NCBI GenBank assembly: GCA_963832725.1
Contig: CAWHVG010000002.1
Location: 806,001-870,000, forward strand
DNA: 64,000 nt
Source of the DNA: JAEZBP01 sp963832725
GTDB lineage: Bacteria > Myxococcota_A > Polyangia > Polyangiales > Sandaracinaceae
Direction of reading: 5' to 3'
The position numbers and the translations under genes are program-made. Positions within the stretch are counted from its first letter, which is position 1. Every line of letters starts with the position of its first letter. The notes beneath the pieces are model-generated. The model was given only the letters and a program-made list of their open reading frames with translations, was not told the origin of the DNA and ran no database searches. Below, piece by piece: positions 36,968-46,083 of this stretch.

Positions 36968-38158
36968 ATGCGGTTTTTCGGGATCGACATCGCCTCCAAG
37001 GTCCACGTGGTCGCCGCGATCGACGCGGACGGGGAGGTTCTGCTCAAGCCGACGAAGATCGAAGAGACGGGGCCCGGGCACGAGCGGCTGCTCGAGCTGC
37101 TCGGTGATCCGTCCGACTCGCTGGTGGTGATGGAGGCCACCGGTCACTACTGGCAGAACGTGTTTGCCCGGCTGGTCACCGCGGGGTTCCAGGTGGCCGT
37201 GGTCAATCCGCTCGCGGTGCGGCGCTTCGGCCAGTCGGAGCTGAGCCGGGCCAAGACCGACGCAGCCGATGCCCGGCTGATCGCGCGCTTCGGTCGGGCG
37301 CATCGTCCTCGGACCGCCACCGTGCCGGACGAGCAGCTCCAAGAGCTGCGCGAGCACGTCCGACTGCGGGATCGCTGGGTGCAAGATCTCGGCGACCGGG
37401 TCCGGCAACTGCACCGCCTGGTGGACCTGGGCTTCCCCGAGTTCACCCGGCACGTGAAAGATCTCAGCACGAGCTTGGCCACCACGCTGCTGACGCGCTG
37501 CCCCACGGCAGCGGCGTTCCGGCAGGTCAAGCCGTCCACGCTCGCCAAGCTCAAGTACGACGGCCGACATCACGTGCCCGAAGAGCTCGCGGCGAGCCTG
37601 ATCACCGCCGCGAAGAGCTCCGCGGGCATGCACCACGGCCCCGCGTACCGGCTGGGCGTCCAGACGAGCTGCGAGGACATCGCCGTGCTGCGCAAGCGCG
37701 TCGGTGAGATCGACCGCACGATCAAGACCCTGATCGACTCGTCCGAGCTCGCGTCGCTGCTCCAAACGATCGACGGGATCGGACCCACCACCACCGCACG
37801 GATCCTCGCCGAGTTCGGCGACCCCGCGAGCTACGCGTCGGCGGCAGCCTTCGCCGCGCACTTCGGCGTCGTCCCGGGAGTGAACCACTCCGGCAAGAGC
37901 ACGCCCTCGCGGGCCGCCACGACCTCGCTCGGCGATCGCCGGCTACGCGCCAAGCTCTGGATGCCTACGCTCACAGCCATCGTCCGCAACAGCTGGCTCA
38001 GGGCGTTCTACGAGGGCCTGATCGACCGTGGAAAGCCTCGCAAGCTCGCGATCGTCGCCGCCATGCGCAAGCTGCTGACGGCCATCTACAGCGTCGCCAA
38101 GAACCGCAAGCCGTTCGTCCCGCGGCTCCCGGCGACTCCTGCAGAAAACCCTTGCTGA
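36968..38158 (+). CDS. IS110-family transposase (DEDD recombinase)
   Basis: Intact, 396 residues. RuvC-like DEDD residues are Asp7 (FFGIDIASK), Glu56 (VVMEATGHY), Asp98 and Asp101 (KTDAADARLIARF). The C-terminal Transposase_20 domain has IDGIGPTTTARILAEFGD and a Ser-containing VPGVNHSGKSTPSR, the region that holds the serine nucleophile, then LRAKLWMPTLTAIVRNSWLR. Start ATG 36968 matches the family N-terminus (MRFFGID); longer frames upstream fall in the bridge RNA region. The element appears functional, and its gene lies opposite to the gene it interrupts. Confidence 0.93.
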   Translation: MRFFGIDIASKVHVVAAIDADGEVLLKPTKIEETGPGHERLLELLGDPSDSLVVMEATGHYWQNVFARLVTAGFQVAVVNPLAVRRFGQSELSRAKTDAADARLIARFGRAHRPRTATVPDEQLQELREHVRLRDRWVQDLGDRVRQLHRLVDLGFPEFTRHVKDLSTSLATTLLTRCPTAAAFRQVKPSTLAKLKYDGRHHVPEELAASLITAAKSSAGMHHGPAYRLGVQTSCEDIAVLRKRVGEIDRTIKTLIDSSELASLLQTIDGIGPTTTARILAEFGDPASYASAAAFAAHFGVVPGVNHSGKSTPSRAATTSLGDRRLRAKLWMPTLTAIVRNSWLRAFYEGLIDRGKPRKLAIVAAMRKLLTAIYSVAKNRKPFVPRLPATPAENPC

Positions 38159-38171
38159 AGGAGACGGATCT

Positions 38172-38856
38172 CAGCGTGCCGTCCGGGTCGATGCGATAGA
38201 TGTTGGGGTGCTCGCAATCGCAGACGTACGCGGTCCCGTCGCGTGCCACGGCGACATCGGTACACGTCGCCGCGTCGTAGACGTCCGAGAGAATCGTGGT
38301 TGGCGATGCGGGCGCCGGTCTCGAGGTCGAAGACCCAGACGTAGCCGAGGTAGGGCGGATCCCCCGAGCCGACGTCCCGCCGATCGTCCATCGCGCACAC
38401 GAAGAGGCGGCGGCGGATCGGGTCCACGTCCATCCCCAGAGTCCACCAGGTGCCGGGCGCGTCTTCGCGGAAGAACACCTCTTCGCTGCCGGAGGCGGCG
38501 TCGACGCGATGCACGCTTCCGTCACCGAGGCTGCCCACGAAGAAGGAGTCGGATGCGACGTCGAAGATCCCGCCTTCCGGATAGCGAGCTTCCAGCGGGT
38601 ACCTCGGCAGGAAGGTGACGGCGCCACCGCCCGATGCGTCGGGCCCGACGCTCGCGTCGCGCGCTCCGCCGTCGCCCGCGTCGGTCGCGGTTCCTGCGTC
38701 GTCCGTCGCTCCGCCGTCGTCCGGACTGCTCGCGTCCGGAGCGGAGGTCCGTGCGTCCTGAGGCACGCTCCCATCGGAGGGTGCGACCGCGCCGTTGCAG
38801 GCGCCGAGGCCCAGCGACACGAGCAAGACCATCGAAGGCATCGTGCGAAGGTGCAT
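38172..38856 (-). pseudogene. 5' half of the IS-interrupted propeller lipoprotein
   Basis: ATG 38856 begins a lipoprotein signal (PSMVLLVSLGLGAC) and a long Asp/Ala/Gly-rich linker. Propeller blades follow (GIFDVASDSFFVGSLGDGSV, WTLGMDVDPIRRRLFVCAMD, VWVFDLETGARIA). A frameshift near 38297 moves into TTILSDVYDAATCTDVAVAR and YVCDCEHPNIYRIDPDGTL, after which the IS110 right end interrupts. With the 36291 half it forms one SMP-30/NHL-like surface lipoprotein. Besides the insertion, the halves are one base out of register. Confidence 0.75.
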
Positions 38857-38944
38857 CAGGCAACTGTGGAACGCGCGCGGGGGTGAGCCAGTTGCAAAAC
38901 TGCGAAGCTCATTCGCAACGCGCAGCGCAGAACGCTGGCGAATG

Positions 38945-40582
38945 TCAGGCGGCGTTCTCGGCCGGAACCGGCGCCGGCGCGGCGAGCCGCCGGGCGCGCA
39001 CGAGGACGCGTCGCCGGATCAGGGTCGCCAGCTCGCCGCGCAGGATGGCGCCCGCGCACACCGCGCCGCCGATGGTCGCTCCACCGACGCCGCAGACGGC
39101 CAGATCGGCGCCGGTCAGATAGAGCCCCGGGATCGGCGTCTCGGCGCGCAACGGCAGGCGGAAGCGCGCGGGCGTGTGGGTCAGACCGTACATCTCGCCG
39201 GAGGGGTGCGAGGTGAACGCGCGGGTCGACAGCGGCGTCGAGAGCTCGGCGTGATCGATGTTCGGGCGGAGCTGCGGCAGGCGCCGGTCGACCGCTTCGA
39301 GCAGCCTCTCCGTGAGAGAGGCCTTGAAGGCTTCGTACTCCGCGCCCCGGTGCATCCACCGAGTCCGCGCCCACTGCTGAAACCACGCCATCTGCGCGAG
39401 GGTGATGATCACGACCGTCGACCGGCCCGGGTAGCGGGCGGCGAAGCTCGGGTCCTTGGCGGAGGGGAAGGAGACGTAGGCGAGCGGGATGGGCGCCTCG
39501 GGGTCCTGGGCGAAGCGCGCGAACGCCTCTTCGCGATCGTGCTCCGGGTAGATCCAGAGGTTGGTGCCTTCGAAGCCGAGCTCCTCGTCGGTGCGCCGCA
39601 GGCCGAGGTAGAGGCAGACGTGCGCGCTCGAGGGACCGACCTCGCGGATCGACTTTGCCAGCTCGGCGGTCCTCTCGCCGCTCGTGAGCTTCGAGAACGT
39701 GGTGGCGGCGCCTGCGTCGCTGATGATCACGGGAGCCTCGATCAGCGCGCCGCCCTTCATCCGCACTCCGCGCGCCCTCCCGTTCTCCACCACGATCCGC
39801 TCGACGGCGGCGTTGGTGTAGACGGCGCCTCCGGCTCGCGTGATGACCCCGGCCGCGGCGCGCGCGAGGGTCGAGGGACCGCCCACCGGGTAGTAGCCGC
39901 CGTCCATGAAGTGCCCCGCCACCATGGCGTGGATCGCGAAGCTCGCGTCGCGCGGCGTGAGCCCGTAGTCGCCGCACTGCGCGGTGAGGACGTCGTAGAG
40001 CGTCGGGTCGCGGAGCAGAGGGCGGAGCACGTCCTCGACGGTGCGGTCGGCCATCCGGGCGAAGCGGCCGCGGGTCAGCGGCGTCAGGACGCGGGAGAGC
40101 GTCTTCGGCAGCGCGCGGTCGGCGAAGAACGCGCGGCAGCCGGGGCTGGTGCGCGCGACGAGCCGCACGTACTCGCGCACGGCGTCCTGTTGGCCGGGGA
40201 GCTGGCGCCCGAGCCCTTCCACCAGCGCGTCGCGGCCGGCCATCAGGTCGAACGCGCGCTCGCCGAGGACCACGCGGTCGTAGCACTCGGGCATCCGCGC
40301 CCAGCGAACCTCGCCACCGGTGACCTGATCGAGGATCTGCCGGAGCGGCGAGCCCTCGCCCATCTCGCCGACGTAGTGGAGCCCGGTGTCCCACTCGTAG
40401 CCGGGCCGGCGGAAGACCTGCGTGAAGCCGCCCGGCGTGTAGTGCTTCTCGAGGACCAGCACTCGCTTGTCGGCGTGAACGGCCAAGAGCGCCGCCGTGG
40501 TCAGTCCACCGATCCCGCTCCCGACGACGATGGCGTCCCACCGTCCGTCGGGCCGCGAGCGCTTGTACGAGCGTACGACCAC
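38945..40582 (-). CDS. Phytoene desaturase / retinol saturase-like FAD oxidoreductase
   Basis: Intact, 545 residues from GTG 40582, which follows GGAGGAAGC. The N-terminal FAD-binding motif is AIVVGSGIGGLTTAALLA (GxGxxG), with GGFTQVFRRPGYEWDTGLHY. The middle has the CrtI-type YYPVGGPSTLARAAAGVI, and the C-terminus ends in LYLTGADLAVCGVGGATIGG, which closes the FAD site. Such enzymes desaturate or isomerise carotenoids or saturate retinol. No other carotenoid gene is adjacent, so the substrate is open. The frame continues upstream of 40582 but that part is Arg-rich and unlike the family. Confidence 0.88.
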   Translation of the reverse strand: MVVRSYKRSRPDGRWDAIVVGSGIGGLTTAALLAVHADKRVLVLEKHYTPGGFTQVFRRPGYEWDTGLHYVGEMGEGSPLRQILDQVTGGEVRWARMPECYDRVVLGERAFDLMAGRDALVEGLGRQLPGQQDAVREYVRLVARTSPGCRAFFADRALPKTLSRVLTPLTRGRFARMADRTVEDVLRPLLRDPTLYDVLTAQCGDYGLTPRDASFAIHAMVAGHFMDGGYYPVGGPSTLARAAAGVITRAGGAVYTNAAVERIVVENGRARGVRMKGGALIEAPVIISDAGAATTFSKLTSGERTAELAKSIREVGPSSAHVCLYLGLRRTDEELGFEGTNLWIYPEHDREEAFARFAQDPEAPIPLAYVSFPSAKDPSFAARYPGRSTVVIITLAQMAWFQQWARTRWMHRGAEYEAFKASLTERLLEAVDRRLPQLRPNIDHAELSTPLSTRAFTSHPSGEMYGLTHTPARFRLPLRAETPIPGLYLTGADLAVCGVGGATIGGAVCAGAILRGELATLIRRRVLVRARRLAAPAPVPAENAA

Positions 40583-40779
40583 GCTTCCTCCTCCACGCGC
40601 CGGGGCGCGGCGTGCGAGCGGAGGTAGGCGCCCGGCGCGGGGCCACCATGGACCGCGCCGAGGGAGGGCTGCCGTCCCGCGCGCGTATTTTCCGAGCGGC
40701 CGGGACATCGGCTTTGTGGTGAAGGTCGGACTCGTGAGATGGTTGCGCGGACAGTGCACGGCAGCAGAGGAGTTTTCTG

Positions 40780-41440
40780 ATGAGCGATTGGGGGCAGCCT
40801 CCCGGCAATGGTTTCGGTCCTCCCGGCGGTGGGGGCGGTGATCCCTCCGGCTCCTCTCCGGCTCCGGGCGGGGCACCGTCTCAGGGGGGCTTCGGCCCGC
40901 AGGGCGGAGCGCCCGGCGGCGGCTTCGGACCCGCGGGCGGCGTGCCCGGCGCCGGCGGCTTCGGGCAGGGCGGCGGGATGCCGGGCTTCGGGAGTCCGGG
41001 CGGCGGAGCGCCGGGGGGCGGAGCGCCGGGGGGCTTCGGGACTCCGGGCGGCGGAGCGCCGGGTGACTTCGGGAGTCCTGGCGGCGGAGCGCCGGGTGGC
41101 TTCGAACCTTCCGGCGGCGGAGCGCCGGGTGGCTTCGGGCCGCCTCCGGCGAGCAAGCCTCAGATCGATCCGCTCGCGATCGCGTCGCTCGCGTCCGGCG
41201 CGTTCGGGCTGATGACCTGCTTCTGTTGCGGCCTCTTCTCGCTGCCGATCCAGCTCGCCGCGCTCGTCTGCGGTGGCCTGTCGATCTCCAGGATCAACAA
41301 GGAGCCCGAGCGGTACGAAGGGAAGCCCTTGGCCATCGCCGGCATGGTCGTCGGCGGGCTCGGGATCGTCCTCACGATCCTCGATGATCATCTTGGGAGT
41401 CGGCGCCAACTTGCTGGAGTCGATGCAGGGGATGCGATGA
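40780..41440 (+). CDS. Gly/Pro-rich DUF4190-type membrane protein, frameshifted tail
   Basis: ATG 40780 (SDWGQPPGNGFGPPGG). The N-terminal 125 residues are Gly-Ala-Pro-Gly repeats (GGFGPQGGAPGGGFGPAGG and similar), followed by PQIDPLAIASLASGAFGLMT and two helices with a CFCC motif, as in DUF4190 proteins of cell-envelope stress systems. Near 41375 a one-base shift yields the expected end (MIILGVGANLLESMQGMR, stop 41440). The frame as written instead runs on to 41490 with an unrelated tail. The linker may be disordered and phase-separating (speculative). Confidence 0.7.
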
Positions 41441-41635
41441 AGGTCGAGAGGCTCCCCACCGCGACGACGTCGCCGGTCGTCGCGCCCTGATCCGCGGCGC
41501 GGTGGGGCCGCTGCACGTCGCATCGCTCGGGCCGTCGAACGGAAGCCCCCCGAATCGGAGGCGTGGGGGAGGGCGCAGCGCTTCGCGGCCTTCGGCCATC
41601 GCTCCGTCGGCGCGTCCCGGGTAGGATTCGAGCCG

Positions 41636-42339
41636 ATGCGCCGAGCTGCCCCCCTCTCCATGATGATGCTCGTGGCCTGCGCCGCGCCGGCCGCGCCGAG
41701 CGCGGTGTCTCAGCGTGAGGCGCCGGTGTTGGTGGCTGATCTCGCCGGCGACACAGGGACCGCCCGGTTCCGACGCCGTTCCGCACCGGCGCGTCGCGTT
41801 CCGGATGGCCGACGGGTCGATGCGGCCGGTCGACCGGGAGGCGATCGCGTTCGTGCCGCGCTGGCGAGAGGGCGCGGCGTTGGTGGATCCGGAGGGGCGC
41901 CTCTACGAGGTCCGGCCCGACGGTGCGCGCCGCATGCTGGCCGCGGACGCCAGCGGGATCCTCGCGCTCACGCCGCGAGGCGAGCTGCTCTACGTGGTGC
42001 GGCGAGGCGTCCTCGGAGCGCTGCGCGCGCACGACGGCGCCCGGGAGCGCACCGTGGTCTCCGGCCTGGCGTCGATCGGGCTCCTGCGGGTGGAGGGGAC
42101 GCGCGTCTTCTTCGTCGGCGCCCGCTCGGGCGGCGTGAGCGGCGTGTGGACCGCCTCGCTCGAGCGCGACGGCGCGCTTTGCCTGACCAACTGCGATCTC
42201 GACGACCGGCACCGACTGGCGACCGCGCTTCGTCCCGCCGCCCGCGTCGGCGGACGATTTTCAGGTCGAGGGCGAGGTGCTGCGCTGGCGGAGCGCGGAC
42301 GGGTCTGCGCACACGGTCGCCCTCTCGGAGGCGAGGTGA
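41636..42339 (+). CDS. Lipoprotein or exported beta-propeller-like protein, two frameshifts
   Basis: ATG 41636 begins a short lipoprotein signal (SMMMLVACAAP). After about 45 residues the frame is lost near 41770. Coding continues with VAFRMADGSMRPVDREAIAF, ALVDPEGRLYEVRPDGARRM, LALTPRGELLYVVRRGVLGA and ...TVVSGLASIGLLRVEGTRVF. It shifts again near 42225 to end ADDFQVEGEVLRWRSADGSA, stop 42339. The repeated W/Y-x-V-x-P-D-G turns resemble propeller blades. Role unknown; the M23 gene follows 63 bp later. Confidence 0.55.
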
Positions 42340-42402
42340 CGCGCCAGGGCATCGTCACGACCGACGGCGGGTCGCGCTCCGCTCGACGACGCGGTCCTCG
42401 GC

Positions 42403-43671
42403 GTGAGCTCGGATCGAGCCGTGCGCTGGATGTCGGGGGCCTGGCCCTCGCGGCGCTGGTCTGCGCTGGCCCTCGCGGCGCTGGCCCTCGCGGCGCTGGC
42501 CCTCGCGCTGGGACCGCTCGCGTCGAGCGCTCGCGCGCAGACGCTCCGCCGTCCGGTGGCCTGCGACTCGTGCATCGCCAACTGGTACTACTTCGACGAG
42601 AACGGCTCGACGGCGGGCGCGCAGGATTGGAACTGCAGCGGCAGCAGCTACGACGGCCATCATGGGAGCGACTTCAGCCTCGCGGGAGGCAACGCCGCCA
42701 TCGACACCGGCTGGGACATCGTCGCGCTCGCCGACGGGACGGTCGAGAGCACCCAGGACGGCAACTACGACCACTGCTCGACCTGCGACGCCACCGTCGA
42801 CGGCCGCTGCGGTCGCGCGTACGGCTACGGCTACGGGAACCACGTCGTGATCAATCACGGCAGCCACAAGGTCATCTACGCCCACATGCGGAACGGGAGC
42901 GTGCGGGTCGCGCCCGGCGACACGGTGCATTGCGGCGACGTCATCGGGCAGATCGGCTCGAGCGGCTGCACCACCGGTGCCCACGTCCACATCGAGACGC
43001 GAGCGCTCGGCGGTACCTCGTCGACGGCGTTCGATCCCTTCGCCGGCTCGTGCTCGCCGACCTCGCCCTCGCTGTGGACCGATCAGGGGACCTACCGCGG
43101 GATGCCGGCGCCGACCTGCGACGGGTCGACCCCGCCGCCGACCTGCCCGGCCGGCACGTATGCGATCTGGACCTGCGACGCCGCGCGCACGCAGCGCCGC
43201 CGTTGCATCGACGGCGCCGACATGGTCGAAGCCTGCCCCTACGGCTGCGTGAGCATGCCGGTCGGGACCGACGACGTCTGCGCGCCGCCGCCGGACGCCG
43301 ACGGCGACGGCTACGCGGCGGACGTGGACTGCGACGACAGCGACCCCTCGCGCCACCCGGGCGCGACCGAGGTGTGCGGGGACGGAATCGATCAGGACTG
43401 CGACGGCAGCGATCTCCCGTGCCCCGGGTCCGACGCCGGCTCGATGGGCTTCGACGCCGGCGCGCTTCGAGACGCGGGCTCGAGGCGGGACGCGGGCGCC
43501 AGCGTTGTCGACGCCGCGGTGCCGGGTCTCGATGCGAGCCAGCCGGGCGCGGACGGCGGCGGTCGATCGCGCTCGCTGGTCGGCGGCTGTGGTTGCCGCG
43601 CGGCGCCGCGTGCCGGCAGCTCCGCGTGGCTCTTCGGTCTTCTCTTCCTGGTCCTCCGGCGGCGGCGCTGA
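42403..43671 (+). CDS. Secreted M23 peptidase with MopE-like repeats and MYXO-CTERM
   Basis: A hydrophobic signal (ALALAALALAALALALGPLA) is followed by a LytM/M23 domain. His and Asp of GHHGSDF, together with HVHIE (Zn-binding HxH) and GNHVVINHGSHKVIYAHMRN, form the catalytic site that cuts peptidoglycan cross-links. After residue 250 come Cys modules and an aspartate-rich DADGDGYAADVDCDDSD segment as in MopE-type proteins. The end has Cys-rich GGCGC, a hydrophobic WLFGLLFLVL and Arg tail: a MYXO-CTERM sorting signal. Start GTG 42403 or ATG 42430. Confidence 0.85.
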   Translation: MSSDRAVRWMSGAWPSRRWSALALAALALAALALALGPLASSARAQTLRRPVACDSCIANWYYFDENGSTAGAQDWNCSGSSYDGHHGSDFSLAGGNAAIDTGWDIVALADGTVESTQDGNYDHCSTCDATVDGRCGRAYGYGYGNHVVINHGSHKVIYAHMRNGSVRVAPGDTVHCGDVIGQIGSSGCTTGAHVHIETRALGGTSSTAFDPFAGSCSPTSPSLWTDQGTYRGMPAPTCDGSTPPPTCPAGTYAIWTCDAARTQRRRCIDGADMVEACPYGCVSMPVGTDDVCAPPPDADGDGYAADVDCDDSDPSRHPGATEVCGDGIDQDCDGSDLPCPGSDAGSMGFDAGALRDAGSRRDAGASVVDAAVPGLDASQPGADGGGRSRSLVGGCGCRAAPRAGSSAWLFGLLFLVLRRRR

Positions 43672-43673
43672 CA

Positions 43674-44093
43674 GTGCGTCACATCGAGGCGACGGTGGTG
43701 CTCGTCGTGCACCAGGAGCGCGCGCTCGTCTTGCGGCGTCGGCCGGACGATCGCTCGTTCGCGCATCGCTGGTGCTTGCCCGGCGGGCGCATCGAGGACG
43801 GCGAAGAGGCGCGACAGGCGGCGCTGCGGGAGACGGAGGAGGAGACCGGCCTCGCGGTGGACGTCCACGACACCCTCGGCCCGCGGACGATCGAGCTCCC
43901 GGAGCGGCGCATCGTCTTCTCGATCCACCGGTTCTTGGCCACCGCACGCAGCGAAGAGGTCGTCCTCTCCGACGAGCACGTCGCGTCCCGCTGGCTCAGT
44001 CGGAGCGAAGCGAGCCGCGCCGAGGCGTTGCTCCCGAGCGGCCTGGCGGGCGAGGTCACCGAGGAGCTCTTGGCCCGCTTCGCCGAGCCGTGA
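43674..44093 (+). CDS. NUDIX hydrolase
   Basis: The 140-residue protein starts at GTG 43674, two bases after the M23 stop. The NUDIX box GGRIEDGEEARQAALRETEE (GX5EX7REUXEEXGU) is complete, so it should hydrolyse a nucleoside diphosphate linked to another moiety using Mg2+. The N-terminal strand IEATVVLVVHQERALVLRRR and final helix ELLARFAEP fit the fold. The adjacent M23 gene is not an obvious functional partner. The substrate is undefined. Confidence 0.88.
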   Translation: MRHIEATVVLVVHQERALVLRRRPDDRSFAHRWCLPGGRIEDGEEARQAALRETEEETGLAVDVHDTLGPRTIELPERRIVFSIHRFLATARSEEVVLSDEHVASRWLSRSEASRAEALLPSGLAGEVTEELLARFAEP

Positions 44094-44504
44094 GCCGCGC
44101 GGAGGGGCCGTCGACGCCGAGCGCGTTTTTCGGGATTCGGGCCGGAGAAACGTGTTTTTGCCAGTCGGAACGAGAGGAACCCCGCCGGTCGCTCTCACCG
44201 CCGGCATCCAAGTCGTCTCGGCTGGCGAAGTAGACGAGCTCAGTCGACAAATGAGACGCCGTGGATGCCTCGGTAGCGAGCGACAGGAGGCATCCGAGAC
44301 GTTCGGGATGGCAAGGTAGAAAAGCTCTCCCGGCATCCAGGGCGACGCGGATGTCGAGGTCGCGAGGCGCAGGCGACACGCACGTCGTCTCGCGTGTCGA
44401 GGTAGGCCGTCACCCGCGACATCTCGCTCGTCCTCCGTGTCGATGTAGACGGTTTTCGGCACAATTCTGCCCAGTTTCGCGGCGTCGAGGGGTGCTCGAG
44501 CCAT
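44056..44504 (-). pseudogene. Degraded hypothetical gene, repeated motif
   Basis: A region of lower GC than its surroundings. Coding-like pieces occur in three - strand frames: DAAKLGRIVPKTVYIDTEDE (from ATG 44504), then VTAYLDTRDDVRVACASR, then DLDIRVALDAGRAFLPCHPE, LSTELVYFASRDDLDAGGES and on to 44056. A T-x-Y-x-(D/A)-(T/S)-x-D-D motif repeats about three times. Two shifts would join them. It overlaps the NUDIX 3' end in convergent orientation. This is weak: it may be a decayed gene or a pattern of repeats. Confidence 0.35.
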
Positions 44505-44604
44505 CTCTTCGGCCGCGATGAGGTGCTATTGGGCAGCGGCGCCATGGCGAAACTGCTCGTCCGGGGGAAGGAAGCGGGCTCGACGTTCGCTCACTTCCGG
44601 CGCG

Positions 44605-45105
44605 TCAGGGCCCGACCCGACCGCACGGCGAGGCGTGGGTCGGGCAGATCCAGACCTCGAACGTCACCCGTCGGTTCAGGTCGGGGCCCTCCGGCGCTCC
44701 CGTGCAGCTCTCGCTCATGGGCTGCGCGCTGCCGACCCATCGCACGGCGAGCAATTCGGGGTCGACGCCCCGTCGGACCAGCTCGTCGCGCACCGCGACG
44801 GCTCAATCGAGCGAGAGATGCTCGCGATCCTCCTCGGGGTCACAGACCGGCGAGGCGTGCCCGACCACCACGAGCCCGCAGACGTCGTCCCGCTGCGCCA
44901 GCGAGGGAGCGGCCTGATCGAAGAAGGCGGCGTTGTCAGCGAGCGCGCCGTCGATCTCGGCCGAACCGTACGCGAAGAGGATCCGGGCCGGAAGTGCTTG
45001 GCGATGCGGGGGCCGACAGACCATCGACGGGACCTCGGGCTCCGGACAGCGCTGCGCGCAGCCGGCGCAGACCGTGATCGCGAGCGCGAGGAGGCCCGCT
45101 CTCAT
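44605..45105 (-). pseudogene. OmpA-like lipoprotein with internal TGA
   Basis: ATG 45105 overlaps the upstream stop (ATGA). A lipobox (TVCAGC) leads into an OmpA-like peptidoglycan-binding domain: ILFAYGSAEIDGALADNAAF, VVVGHASPVCDPEEDREHLS. At 44803-44805 the frame meets TGA, but continues in the same frame with AVAVRDELVRRGVDPELLAV, SAQPMSESCTG and RRVTFEVWICPTHASP to a real stop at 44605. A single C-to-T change (GATCGA to GATTGA) restores the conserved EHLSLDRA sequence. If the TGA is real, translation yields only the first half of the domain. Confidence 0.7.
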
Positions 45106-45923
45106 CGGCCGAGGAACGCCGTCCGGCGAGGCGGGCAGAGCCCGCGCACGGCGCGGGATCGATCGAGATCGCGGAACGGGTTGTAGGGGGTCACGTTCGG
45201 GCCGAGCGCGCCGAGGCCTCGAGCGAGCCTCGGCAGGCGCGCTTCGGCGAACCGAACGGCGCTGTGCTCGAACCCGGTCAGACCGGGGATCGTGCTCCTC
45301 GCCGTGGGCAGCGTGGCAATGCCGGAGGGGTCGTCGTAGCGGTCGCGGCCGATACTGCTGACCTCGTATCGAAACATGTTCTCGATCATCCAGGCGAACG
45401 CCTCCTCGGGCGAATGCGCCCCGGCGGCGTCCGTCTCGCATCCTTCGTAGGAGGTCCAACGCCGATAGCAGCCGTTGGTGATGTTCATCGCGTGGACGAG
45501 CTCGTGCATCAGGCTGAAGCGCAGCGCTCTCGGCAAACCCCGCTCGGTCCTCCGTCGCTGCGTCGTGTCGACGAACACGTTGGCGGCCCAGCCGTCACCG
45601 CGCGACGCGCGGGCATAGACCGCCGTGGGCATGGTGATCAGCCGGCCTGCGTAGGGCTCGTACGAGTCCGGTGCCGCGTCGTTCCCTCCGTCGTAGATCG
45701 TCGTGCGCTTCACGATGTTGCGGATCACGTGCTGCGCCACGTTGCTGCCGAAGTAGATGTCGTGGAGCGCGTCGAACACGACGTTCGGCCACTCCGGCGG
45801 CGGGCTCGACGAGATTCGCTCTTCGAGGGGAGGAGGCGTCGCCGACGCGATCAGCGGATCTACGTATGGGACCCACACCTGAATGTGTGGATTGACGGTG
45901 GAGCGTCGGTTCTGCGCCGGCAT
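45102..45923 (-). CDS. Putative HExxH zinc metallopeptidase
   Basis: The 273-residue protein has no obvious signal. The central motif LMHELVHAMN (His140, Glu141, His144) is a zincin HExxH, and E/D-rich ...EGCETDAAGAHSPEEAFAWM follows, with a candidate third ligand. It resembles the M91/NleD-type short catalytic domains found as toxin effectors, but the family cannot be fixed from sequence alone. It is coupled by ATGA overlap to the OmpA-like lipoprotein downstream, suggesting one operon: enzyme plus peptidoglycan anchor. Whether it acts on the cell's own envelope or as a toxin is open. Confidence 0.6.
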   Translation of the reverse strand: MPAQNRRSTVNPHIQVWVPYVDPLIASATPPPLEERISSSPPPEWPNVVFDALHDIYFGSNVAQHVIRNIVKRTTIYDGGNDAAPDSYEPYAGRLITMPTAVYARASRGDGWAANVFVDTTQRRRTERGLPRALRFSLMHELVHAMNITNGCYRRWTSYEGCETDAAGAHSPEEAFAWMIENMFRYEVSSIGRDRYDDPSGIATLPTARSTIPGLTGFEHSAVRFAEARLPRLARGLGALGPNVTPYNPFRDLDRSRAVRGLCPPRRTAFLGR

Positions 45924-46083
45924 GACGCGACGACATCACGCGGGCGCGACTGCGTCAATGTGCCGGCTCGCCGATACTCGAGCGAGCGGGCTCTCGCGCA
46001 CCACTCGGCAGCCACGCCTCGTAGGTCGCTGGTGCGGGGGTCGGCGCGTGCGCTGGGCAGCACACGCCCTCATCATGCGGCCC

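Larger units (their letters stand above)
36760..38171 (+). mobile_element. IS110-family insertion sequence
   Basis: A 1412-bp element. Its boundaries come from the broken host gene: GATCT occurs at 36755-36759 and 38167-38171, and removing 36760-38171 leaves one copy with CT as the core dinucleotide. Terminal inverted repeats are lacking, as in this family. The non-coding left end is 208 bp and the right end only 13 bp past the transposase stop, the IS110-group layout. The empty site GGCTGATCTCAGCG is itself a GCTGA-TC-TCAGC palindrome. Confidence 0.85.
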
